Assembly: GCA_029261875.1 (NCBI GenBank)
Contig: JAJDAL010000054.1
Span: 124,001-188,000, forward strand
From: Deltaproteobacteria bacterium
GTDB lineage: Bacteria; Myxococcota_A; UBA9160; JAJDAL01
Direction of reading: 5' to 3'
DNA: 64,000 nt
Each line of letters opens with the position of its first letter. The first letter of the stretch is position 1. A model generated the notes under the pieces. The model had not been told where the DNA came from and did not search any database. It was given only the letters and a program-made list of their open reading frames with translations. The position numbers were made by a program, and so were the translations under genes. Below, piece by piece: positions 34,183-41,351 of this stretch.

Positions 34183-35280
34183 CTAGTCGATTGGCACCGA
34201 TCGCACTTCGAGCGGGAGTCGCACCGGGAAGGTCCATCCGAGGTCGTCCGTGAAGGGCGTGGCATCCATGGCCCAGGTCACGACCCCAGCGCCGGAAAGG
34301 CAACTTCCGGCGAGCTTGCGCGATTGATACGCGAGGTCGACGCGGACCGGGCCGGAGATCACGAACGGCGCACCGTCGAGTTGCTCGAGGGAGCTCCCCA
34401 ACAGCTTCCCTTTGGCGTCGACGAACGCCGGTCCCGAACAATCGGCCGAGGTGTAGAACGGGCCCAAGCCACTGGCGAGAACCGCGACGGGAACGTTCCC
34501 CGGTCCCAGGGACCAGACCATGGGAATGACGAGGCCCAAGGTTTCGTGAAAGATCCGCAATCCGCCGTCGTCGGCGGCAAAGCGTCCGAGTTCGACTCCG
34601 TTGGCATCCACCACCACCAACAAGTCCCCCGACACGCCGGGCGGGCCGGTCAGTCCGGGGGGGCCCGGCGGTCCCGCTTCGCCGGTCGTTCCCGTGGGTC
34701 CGATGGGTCCGGTGGCGCCCGTTGCTCCCGTTGCTCCCGTGAAGCCGCGGGGCCCGCGTGCGCCGACGGCTCCCTCGGGGCCTGGATCGCCGGTTTCTCC
34801 CGATGGACCTGACGGGCCTTGCGGGCCGACGGGCCCGACCGCTCCGCGTGGCCCGGGCGGACCTTCGGGACCGGTTGGGCCGGTTCCGCCGCCACCTCCC
34901 GCACTTTGGGCCTGGCAGCTTCCGCCCAGGGCCGGGGAGGGGGTGAAGACGTGGAGGAAGACCGAGGCGGGCAGGGGGGCTTCGGGGTGAAGGGTCGTGT
35001 GAATGCGGGCCGCCCGCGGTAGACGCGGGCGCTGGCTTCCGGCGCGCACCTGGCGCGAACGCTCGACGAGCACCTCTTCGGTACCAATGACGCGAAGCTC
35101 GCGGTGAAACGGTTCGCCGGTACACAGTTCGTTGTCGAACAGCTCGAATTCGAGCGGATGGCCGGCCTGGTAGCTCCAGCGGAAGTCCCTGCGCTCGACC
35201 AGGTATTCGACGGGTAGGCTCACCGTGGCGGCGGATGCAGCGAGTGGGAATAGGCAGAACAGCAATGTGAGACGCAGCAA
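34183..35280 (-). CDS. Secreted collagen-like repeat protein
   Basis: 365 residues with a signal peptide (MLRLTLLFCLFPLAASA). An N-terminal beta-rich domain (~20-115) is followed by 28 uninterrupted Gly-X-Y triplets (residues 134-217), rich in Pro, Thr and Ala, typical of bacterial collagen-like proteins that form triple helices. A C-terminal globular domain of ~148 residues with cysteines follows (GLGPFYTSADCSGPAFVD). Bacterial collagens are usually surface fibres or trimeric adhesins, with the globular ends directing trimerisation. No anchor motif is visible. Start ATG at 35280. Co-directional with GST and a glycosyltransferase. Confidence 0.85.
   Translation of the reverse strand: MLRLTLLFCLFPLAASAATVSLPVEYLVERRDFRWSYQAGHPLEFELFDNELCTGEPFHRELRVIGTEEVLVERSRQVRAGSQRPRLPRAARIHTTLHPEAPLPASVFLHVFTPSPALGGSCQAQSAGGGGGTGPTGPEGPPGPRGAVGPVGPQGPSGPSGETGDPGPEGAVGARGPRGFTGATGATGATGPIGPTGTTGEAGPPGPPGLTGPPGVSGDLLVVVDANGVELGRFAADDGGLRIFHETLGLVIPMVWSLGPGNVPVAVLASGLGPFYTSADCSGPAFVDAKGKLLGSSLEQLDGAPFVISGPVRVDLAYQSRKLAGSCLSGAGVVTWAMDATPFTDDLGWTFPVRLPLEVRSVPID
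34630..34881 (-). repeat. Collagen-type Gly-X-Y coding repeat (28 triplets)
   Basis: 252 bases coding 28 consecutive Gly-X-Y units (for example GPTGPEGPPGPRG and GATGATGATGPIGP). Because every third codon is GGN, the DNA shows a nine-base periodicity. Such tracts expand and contract by slippage, so repeat number may vary among strains. Confidence 0.9.
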
Positions 35281-35412
35281 GGGAACTCCCGTCTCACCCC
35301 CGAGACCCGATACTAGCCCGCCTTGACCGCTTTGCCGTCCCCCTGGAGATCAGCAGGCCGCGGGGGCAAATGGCCCTGGGACGGCCTTCGGGCAGGGTGG
35401 GCGGTGCTGCGC

Positions 35413-36627
35413 CTACGACCGCATCGCGTTTGACGGTGCAGGCGAGTGCTGGCGAACGAGATCGAACACGGGCTTCAATACGCGTTCCGGGGTGTAGGGG
35501 GTCGCGATCTCGACACACGCGTCTCGGTCGCGAGGCTGTGCAAGGAGATCCCCCAGGGCGGCGGCGAACTTCGCCGGGTCGCGGCCTTCGACCAGGCGTC
35601 CCGCTTCCGGGCGGCACAGGAGTCGGGCGTTCTCCCCCAGGTTCGGAGCCACCACGGGCAATCCGCAGCGCAAGGCTTCGAGTATCGACATCGACATGCC
35701 CTCGGTCGCCGAGCTCGTCACCAATGCGTCCGCGCATTTCATCCAGCGGGCGATTTCGGGGTGGGGCAGTGTGCCGAGGAATTGGACGTTCGACGGAGCG
35801 TTCCAATCTGCGACGATATCTCGCATGTTCGATTCGAGTTCGCCTTTGCCCACCAGCATGAGGTGGGCTCGAGGATGCTCGGCGTGAAGGATTCGCCAAG
35901 CGCGCAGCAAGAGAAGGGGATCTTTCTGCGAATCGAAGCGGCCGACGTAGAGGACGAGCGGGTCGGATGGGTCGAACTGTCGTCGCGTCGCGAACTCCTG
36001 CCGGAGTCGAGACCGATCCGACTCGGATTCCGCGTGAAAGATCGAGGGATCGACGAACGTCGGAAGGAACTGAATTCGTTCTCGTAGTTGCGGGTAATGC
36101 GCGTGCCACCACGCGATACCGTCTTTCCGCGGGCAGAAGATCCGGTCCATGCGCGGCAGAATCCGGCGTTCGAGCCAGAAGTACACGAATGGAGCATGGC
36201 GCCAGGTCAAAGCCGTTTCCTTGCGCAGCACCTGGTCGGGTACCGCGTAGTGGAGAAACATGAGCTTCGGGTTGGGCGACTTCAGGAAGGGCAACGGGGT
36301 CTCGAGGCGATGGAACACGAGCGTCGCCGTGGGGGACATGACGCGCTTGCGAAAGCGTTGGAGTGCTGTGGTAAAGCGCAGGCTCATTGGGATCCTGCCG
36401 CGGGCCGCGGGATGGCTGGTGGTCACGGGGAAAAACGAAATTTCCCGATCCCCCATCCGAAATGGGGTCCAACGTCCCACCGGGCGCTCTTCCGGCTGGG
36501 TCGTGCAACCGACGACGCGCAGTGTGGCTTCGCGGGGGGCAGCGCGCAGGAATCCGTCGATGGCCGTGCGGATTCCCGAAGCGTACTCGGCCCCCGGGTC
36601 ATAGGGGTGCAGGATGGTGATTTCCAT
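35413..36627 (-). CDS. Glycosyltransferase family 4 protein
   Basis: 404 residues, GT-B fold. The C-terminal domain has VLYVGRFDSQKDPLLLLRAW, LMLVGKGELESNMRDI and the retaining-transferase signature SSATEGMSMSILEALRCGLP, with the EX7E pair that binds the nucleotide-sugar. The N-terminal domain starts with ITILHPYDPGAEYASGIR, the acceptor-side Gly loop. GT4 enzymes use UDP- or GDP-sugars to build polysaccharide, glycolipid or glycoprotein. No SD is visible before the ATG at 36627. It is divergent from the alcohol dehydrogenase, with 144 bases between. Confidence 0.92.
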   Translation of the reverse strand: MEITILHPYDPGAEYASGIRTAIDGFLRAAPREATLRVVGCTTQPEERPVGRWTPFRMGDREISFFPVTTSHPAARGRIPMSLRFTTALQRFRKRVMSPTATLVFHRLETPLPFLKSPNPKLMFLHYAVPDQVLRKETALTWRHAPFVYFWLERRILPRMDRIFCPRKDGIAWWHAHYPQLRERIQFLPTFVDPSIFHAESESDRSRLRQEFATRRQFDPSDPLVLYVGRFDSQKDPLLLLRAWRILHAEHPRAHLMLVGKGELESNMRDIVADWNAPSNVQFLGTLPHPEIARWMKCADALVTSSATEGMSMSILEALRCGLPVVAPNLGENARLLCRPEAGRLVEGRDPAKFAAALGDLLAQPRDRDACVEIATPYTPERVLKPVFDLVRQHSPAPSNAMRS

Positions 36628-36771
36628 GAAGCGTCATTGTGACATCGATCGGTGCGCTCGCCGAGGGAGAGGCGCGCGCGGGTGCGCGAAGTGGGGCTTC
36701 GGGTAGAGTTTCGAATCCGACACCGGGCGATCTGAAGCACCGATGGGGATGGGGTTCCCCGAGGAGAATTC

Positions 36772-37863
36772 GTGAAAGCTGCCGTCATGCGGGCGAACAA
36801 CGCGCCGCTCTCCATCGAAGAAGTGACCGTCGCCAAGCCCGGTCCGAAAGAGGTGTTGGTCCGAACGGCTGCATCCGGAATCTGTCACAGCGACTTGCAC
36901 GTCATTCAGGGAGGCCTTCCGATGCCTCCCCCGACCATTCTTGGACATGAGCCTTCGGGCGTCGTCGAGGCGGTGGGGAGCGATGTCGTGGACGTGGCCC
37001 CGGGCGACCACGTGATCGGTTGCATTTCCGCTTGGTGCGGGGCGTGCCCGGCTTGTCTCAAGGGCAAGCCCTATCTGTGTGCCAGGGCCGAGACGCTGCA
37101 ACGCGGTGCGGACGAGGAGCCCCGTCTATCCAAGGATGGAGAGGCGATTCCGCAGTTCGCGAACCTCTCCTCCTTTGCGGAAATGATGTTGACCCACGAA
37201 CGCGCGCTGGTGAAGATTTCCCCGGAAATGCCGCTCGACCGCGCCGCCTTGATCGGTTGCGGCGTGACGACGGGGCTGGGTGCGGCGCTCAATACCGCGC
37301 GGGTCGAGCCCGGCAGCACGGCGGTCATCATCGGGTGCGGTGGGGTTGGGCTGTCGGCCCTTCAGGGGTGCCGCATTGCCGGGGCGGGCCGGATCATTGC
37401 GGTCGATACCGAAGCCTGGAAACTCGACCTCGCGAAAACCCTCGGTGCGACGGACGTCGTCGATGCGGCGGGTGGGGATCCGACGCTCGCGGTGCTCGAA
37501 TTGACGAGCGGCGGTGCGGATTACGCGTTCGAATGCATCGGCCTCGGCGCCACCGTGACCCAGGCCATCAACATGCTGAAATCCGGCGGAGCCGCCGTGC
37601 TGGTGGGCGTGGTCCCGATCGGGACGATGGTGGAGTTCCATCAAGCGATGGTGGTGCTCCAGGAGAAACGGATCCTCGGATCCATGATGGGGTCGAATCG
37701 CTTCCGTCTCGACATGCCCAACTACGTCAACTTCTATCTCGACGGTCGCCTGCAGTTGGACCCGATGATCTCACGGCGCATCGCCCTCGACGAAGTGAAC
37801 GAGGGGATCGAGGCCATCAAGGCCGGTACCGTCGCGCGGTCGGTCATCACGTTCGCCGACTAG
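36772..37863 (+). CDS. Zinc-dependent alcohol dehydrogenase (MDR family)
   Basis: 363 residues from a GTG at 36772 with GAGGAG six bases upstream. SGICHSDLH (Cys38) and LGHEPSG (His59, Glu60) bind the catalytic zinc; CGACPACLKGKPYLC (Cys89, 92, 95, 103) binds structural zinc. VIIGCGGVGLSALQGCRIAG is the NAD(P) fold, and DTEAWKLDLAKTLGATDVVD fits an acidic NAD-binding residue after the second strand. The class III/aryl-alcohol branch oxidises primary or aromatic alcohols and hydroxymethyl-glutathione-like adducts. Its stop shares CTAG with the convergent HEAT-metzincin gene. Confidence 0.93.
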   Translation: MKAAVMRANNAPLSIEEVTVAKPGPKEVLVRTAASGICHSDLHVIQGGLPMPPPTILGHEPSGVVEAVGSDVVDVAPGDHVIGCISAWCGACPACLKGKPYLCARAETLQRGADEEPRLSKDGEAIPQFANLSSFAEMMLTHERALVKISPEMPLDRAALIGCGVTTGLGAALNTARVEPGSTAVIIGCGGVGLSALQGCRIAGAGRIIAVDTEAWKLDLAKTLGATDVVDAAGGDPTLAVLELTSGGADYAFECIGLGATVTQAINMLKSGGAAVLVGVVPIGTMVEFHQAMVVLQEKRILGSMMGSNRFRLDMPNYVNFYLDGRLQLDPMISRRIALDEVNEGIEAIKAGTVARSVITFAD

Positions 37864-39134
37864 AAACAGCCGACGCCGCTGCATTCCTCGGCCGAAGCGC
37901 CCTGGCTGTGGAATACGCTGCATTCCTGGGCCGACAAGCCGAGGTTCAGGTCCGGATCGGTGGAGATGCCCGGGAACATCAGCGAACGCGGATCCCAGTC
38001 GTCGTGTTCGAGTCCCAGGTTGTGGCCGAACTCGTGGGCCCACAGCATGGCTTCCTGGTGGAGGTTCGCGCGACGCACGACTGCGATGTCGTTGCCCTCG
38101 ATCTGCCCGCAGCCGTATGCGTTTTGAGCCGGGCCGTTGCAGTAGTTGATCATGCGAACGACTTTGAACCGTTTGGGGGATGCATCCCAGACGCTTTCCA
38201 GTTCGTTCGCATTGTCGATGATGTCGAGGCCATCCCCGGATTCTCCGAACCAGCCTTTGGCGGATTTGCGAATCGTGCGTATGCAACACGCCATGTCGCC
38301 CGCGAAGGTCGACGTAGAGAGTTTCGTCGTGGCGTGGGCGACGAGCTGGTCGGCGCGCGAATAGGTCATTGGATTGCTGAGCGCGCGATGGTTGGCGAAT
38401 TTGAGATTGTGCTCCGTAATGTGCGTCTCTGGGTCCGAACTCGAAGCCTGGGGCATCTCTCCGCCCTCCGGCGCGCGTGTCACCGGACCGGCAGCCAATT
38501 CGTCGTACAATTCCAGCGCCATGTCGGCGGGCGCGTCGCCGATCGGAGAAATGCTCCGACCGGATTTCGGTCCCACCCCTCGGTTTTGCAGTGCGACCAA
38601 ACGCTCCAATGCTACGGAGTCCTGGGCGTAGGCGAGGCCTCGCAGTGCCATCGCGATTAGGTCCGGCGACAACGTGTGGCGTGCGGGGGATCGCATCGCG
38701 TCTTCCGGGGTCTCGTCCGTCATGTCGAGCAGCGCTGCCAATGCGCGGGGACTACCGCGCCCAGCGATCCCCCCGAGCGTCTGGGGGATCAGGAGCAGCG
38801 CCCGGTCGTTGGCCGGTTGGAATTGGTCACCGACCGGTTGCTGTAGTTGTTGGAGGAGAGCCTCGACACTCGAATCGTCACCCAGATGGTGGAGGAAGGC
38901 GACGACGTTGTCGCGCGCATCGAAATCGGGATCCGCGAGAAGCGAGAGCAACTCGTCCACGCCGGCGACCCCGACGCGCGCATGGGCGATCTCGGCCGTG
39001 ACGCCGTGGACGTATCCGGTTCGGACCGCCTCGATCACGTTATCGCGTGTGGGATCCTTGGGGTTTGCAAGACTGGGGGTGCCCAACAGCAGCAACCCCA
39101 ACAGCGCGACGGGCGCGCAAAGACGTGTTCGCAT
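37860..39134 (-). CDS. Secreted HEAT-like and metzincin fusion protease
   Basis: 424 residues with signal peptide (cleavage near SLA-N). Residues ~55-190 are HEAT-like helices (DELLSLLADPDFDARDNVVA, ALRGLAYAQDSVALERLVAL). Residues ~235-400 are the catalytic domain: HEFGHNLGLEH at 367-377 (His367, Glu368, His371, His377), then DPRSLMFPG with the Met-turn Met386. A CC pair at 283-284, FGESGDGLDIID and GCGQIEGNDI recur in the metzincin at 3996-5879 (CC 67-68, FGEPGDGQDVID, GCAPRGEDTM). The helical half recurs in the separate protein at 3319-3996. This protein is thus a fusion of the two products encoded separately there. A secreted endopeptidase is expected; the substrate is unknown. Confidence 0.87.
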   Translation of the reverse strand: MRTRLCAPVALLGLLLLGTPSLANPKDPTRDNVIEAVRTGYVHGVTAEIAHARVGVAGVDELLSLLADPDFDARDNVVAFLHHLGDDSSVEALLQQLQQPVGDQFQPANDRALLLIPQTLGGIAGRGSPRALAALLDMTDETPEDAMRSPARHTLSPDLIAMALRGLAYAQDSVALERLVALQNRGVGPKSGRSISPIGDAPADMALELYDELAAGPVTRAPEGGEMPQASSSDPETHITEHNLKFANHRALSNPMTYSRADQLVAHATTKLSTSTFAGDMACCIRTIRKSAKGWFGESGDGLDIIDNANELESVWDASPKRFKVVRMINYCNGPAQNAYGCGQIEGNDIAVVRRANLHQEAMLWAHEFGHNLGLEHDDWDPRSLMFPGISTDPDLNLGLSAQECSVFHSQGASAEECSGVGCF

Positions 39135-39243
39135 CGGACGGGCTTTCGAGTCGACACTGCCGAGATGGCGGCGTGCTCGGACTAGCCTACGCGACGGTGG
39201 GCGGCGCGAATCTCAATAAGTATCAAGCCAGAGCGGCTACGCC

Positions 39244-39702
39244 CTAGGACCGCGGCTCACAGACGAAAATCGGAATGTCCCGGGACGTGCGTTGGCGGTA
39301 TTCCGCGTACGGGGCGTAGTGCTTGTCGCAAATCGGCCACAATGCGGGCTTCTCGTCGGGAGTCGCCAAGCGCGCCCGAAGCTCCATGTGCCGACCCCGG
39401 TGGTCGACGCCGATGTCCGGGTGCTTGATGAGGTTTCCGTACCAGACGGGATTCTTCGGGGCTCCGCCCTGGGAAGCCACCAAGAGAACACCGCCATTGT
39501 AGGGGACGTACATCAACGGGACGGTCAGCGCGCGCCCGCTCTTCGCACCCGTCATGTGGACGAAACAGACCTCGTCACCTTGCAGCGTATTGAACAGGCG
39601 ACCCCCCGTGATGCGATTTAGAAAGACGTGGACTCGCGTCATGGTCTTGAGGACCCAACGCGGCGGCGGTTTTCCAGTATCGGTCGGTGTTTGAGCGGTC
39701 AT
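39244..39702 (-). CDS. Nitroreductase/deazaflavin-dependent oxidoreductase family protein (DUF385/Ddn-like)
   Basis: 152 residues, ATG at 39702 with GGGAG six bases upstream. MTGAKSGRALTVPLMYVPYN and LVASQGGAPKNPVWYGNLIK are the family's hallmark stretches around the F420- or flavin-binding split barrel. Mycobacterial Ddn of this fold reduces nitroimidazoles with F420H2, though many members outside Actinobacteria bind FMN or fatty acids. Presence of F420 biosynthesis cannot be judged from this window. Sits between the HEAT-metzincin and a spermidine-synthase-like gene, all minus strand, with 116 bases to the latter. Confidence 0.87.
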   Translation of the reverse strand: MTAQTPTDTGKPPPRWVLKTMTRVHVFLNRITGGRLFNTLQGDEVCFVHMTGAKSGRALTVPLMYVPYNGGVLLVASQGGAPKNPVWYGNLIKHPDIGVDHRGRHMELRARLATPDEKPALWPICDKHYAPYAEYRQRTSRDIPIFVCEPRS

Positions 39703-39818
39703 GATCGACTCCCGTTTGCGGCGCGCGGGACCGGCCGCTGTGAAGGAAAAAGTAGCATGGTGCCTTGCGGGATTCGCGGAATTCCTCGACGCGAAGCCGG
39801 CTGGGAGCGTCCCGGACA

Positions 39819-40493
39819 TCACGCCGGCTTCGTCGCCACCCAGATGGGGTGACTGGGGCCGCGCCCCTGCGCTCGGGCCGCGGCGCGGTGCACTTTCGTA
39901 TCGAACCCGGTTTTTCCGAGGCGTTTGGTGAAAGCGGCGTCCGGACGAACCGACCACACGCAGAGATTCCCACCGGGCTTGAGGGCGCGGCGAATCTGGC
40001 CGAGGCCTGAGGATTCGTAGAGCCACTGGTTTGCGACTTGAGTCAGGCCATTGGGTCCGTTGTCGACGTCCAACAGGATCGCGTCGAACCGATCTCGGGC
40101 TTGTTCCAATACGACGCGAACATCGCCCGCGTGCAATCGCACGCGCTTGTCGACGAGCGGGTGGCCCGAAAGCGCACCGAGAATGCCGCGGTTCCAGGCG
40201 ATCACGGCGGGGACCAATTCCGCGACCTCGATGTGTGCATCCGCGGGCAGAAAACGATTCGCGGCAGCCAGCGTGAAGCCCATTCCCAAGCCGCCGATCA
40301 AGACGCGGGGGCGGCGTGAGGGAAGCGACGCGCACGCGAGCGAAGCCAGGGTCTCTTCCGAGGCATGAATGCGGCTGTTCATCAGCTCGCGTCCGTCGAC
40401 ACGGATCGAGTACTCCTCGCCGCGCTGGCACAGACTCATCTCTCCGTTGTCGCCGGGAATCGAGACGCGTTCGATCAACTTCCAGGGAACCAT
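39819..40493 (-). CDS. Spermidine-synthase-like methyltransferase-fold protein
   Basis: 224 residues. VLIGGLGMGFTLAAANRFLP is the nucleotide-binding Gly loop; IEVAELVPAVIAWNRGIL holds the acidic ribose-binding residue; DAILLDVDNGPNGLT resembles the spermidine synthase DxD/NGP segment. The N-terminal beta-hairpin domain of true SpeE is short, so a polyamine synthase is unproven and a small-molecule methyltransferase is an alternative. ATG at 40493; 309 bases to the divergent TIR-like gene. No polyamine pathway neighbours (speA, speB, speD) are visible. Confidence 0.78.
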   Translation of the reverse strand: MVPWKLIERVSIPGDNGEMSLCQRGEEYSIRVDGRELMNSRIHASEETLASLACASLPSRRPRVLIGGLGMGFTLAAANRFLPADAHIEVAELVPAVIAWNRGILGALSGHPLVDKRVRLHAGDVRVVLEQARDRFDAILLDVDNGPNGLTQVANQWLYESSGLGQIRRALKPGGNLCVWSVRPDAAFTKRLGKTGFDTKVHRAAARAQGRGPSHPIWVATKPA

Positions 40494-40802
40494 TCGAGTA
40501 CATTACAACAGGACCGAAGGGTTCATTCGTCTCGGTCGGACCGGTTGGGCGCACAATCGGTGTTCCCGGTGAATCCCGTCGATCGCGCGCCGCTCGGTGC
40601 AGAAAACGTCGAAATCCCAGTGTGACGCCGGTCGTGGGATCAGAGCGAGCCGCTGAGCCAACAAAATTGCCAAAACCATCAAGCAATTGAGCGAATCACG
40701 TGAACCCTCGAGCAATCTGGCCGATACTGTGGGGATGAACAACGGAGACATCCACAAAAGCCGCGGGCGCCAACCCGCAACCCAATCAGTCCGGCAATCC
40801 TC
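40494..40802. other. 309-base divergent intergenic region without a gene
   Basis: Lies between the spermidine-synthase-like gene (minus) and the TIR-like gene (plus). Open frames here are short and lack codon bias and ribosome sites. It is somewhat richer in A/T than the surroundings (for example CAACAAAATTGCCAAAACC) and should hold both divergent promoters. I see no RNA gene, riboswitch or clear operator in it. Confidence 0.6.
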
Positions 40803-41303
40803 GTGACCGCGAATTCCGAAACCGGGAATTCGGGCGAACTCAATGTGTTCGTCAGCTTCGATACCGAACACGACACCGAACTCTACGAATTGCTGCTTTC
40901 GCAGTCGGAATCGCCGAACTCCGGATTTTCGGTTTCCGGAGGTTCCGAACGCCTGACCGATAGCGACGTCTGGAACGAGCGCGTCCGCCGAAGGGTCAGC
41001 GCGGCCGACGAGGTCATCGTGATCTGCGGCGAGCACACCGAAGAGTCGATGGGGATGTGCGCCGAGCTGCGGATCGTCCAGGAAGAAAAGACGCCCTACT
41101 TCTTGCTTTGGGGGCGGCGCGAGATGATGTGTACCAAGCCCATGGGGGCGAAGCCGGCGGAAGGCATGTACAGCTGGACGCGACAGATCCTGCAGGACCG
41201 GGTTTCCCACTCTCTCCGCAAGGCAAGGTCCAATGCGACGGCGGAAACCCTGCGCAACTCCACGCGCAAGGGCGGGTCGACGCCTCCGAGCGATCCCGCC
41301 TAG
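40803..41303 (+). CDS. TIR-like domain protein (ThsB/MTH538-like), no partner adjacent
   Basis: 166 residues from a GTG. LNVFVSFDTEHDTELYELLL is the first strand and loop of the TIR-like fold found in ThsB/DUF1863 proteins. SERLTDSDVWNERVRRRVSA followed by ADEVIVICGEHTEES is the second half, where the strand ends in acidic residues, and AELRIVQEEKTPYFLLWGRR closes the fold. TIR-like ThsB proteins make a cyclic ADP-ribose signal in Thoeris phage defence, and others bind nucleotides in unrelated roles. No ThsA (SIR2 or SLOG effector) gene lies nearby. The last ~35 residues are Ser/Arg/Thr-rich and probably disordered. A hairpin follows the start codon (40810-40832). Confidence 0.7.
   Translation: MTANSETGNSGELNVFVSFDTEHDTELYELLLSQSESPNSGFSVSGGSERLTDSDVWNERVRRRVSAADEVIVICGEHTEESMGMCAELRIVQEEKTPYFLLWGRREMMCTKPMGAKPAEGMYSWTRQILQDRVSHSLRKARSNATAETLRNSTRKGGSTPPSDPA
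40810..40832 (+). promoter_or_regulatory. Hairpin at the start of the TIR-like gene
   Basis: CGAATTCC, a seven-base loop, then GGAATTCG form a perfect eight-base-pair stem seven bases after the GTG start at 40803. In mRNA it would cover part of the initiation region and could limit translation. Its protein-coding role may explain it equally well, so confidence is low. Confidence 0.35.
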
Positions 41304-41351
41304 CCTCCGAGCCTGGCTGGCGAGGATTCGCATGCTGCGTCGCGTGCCCTA

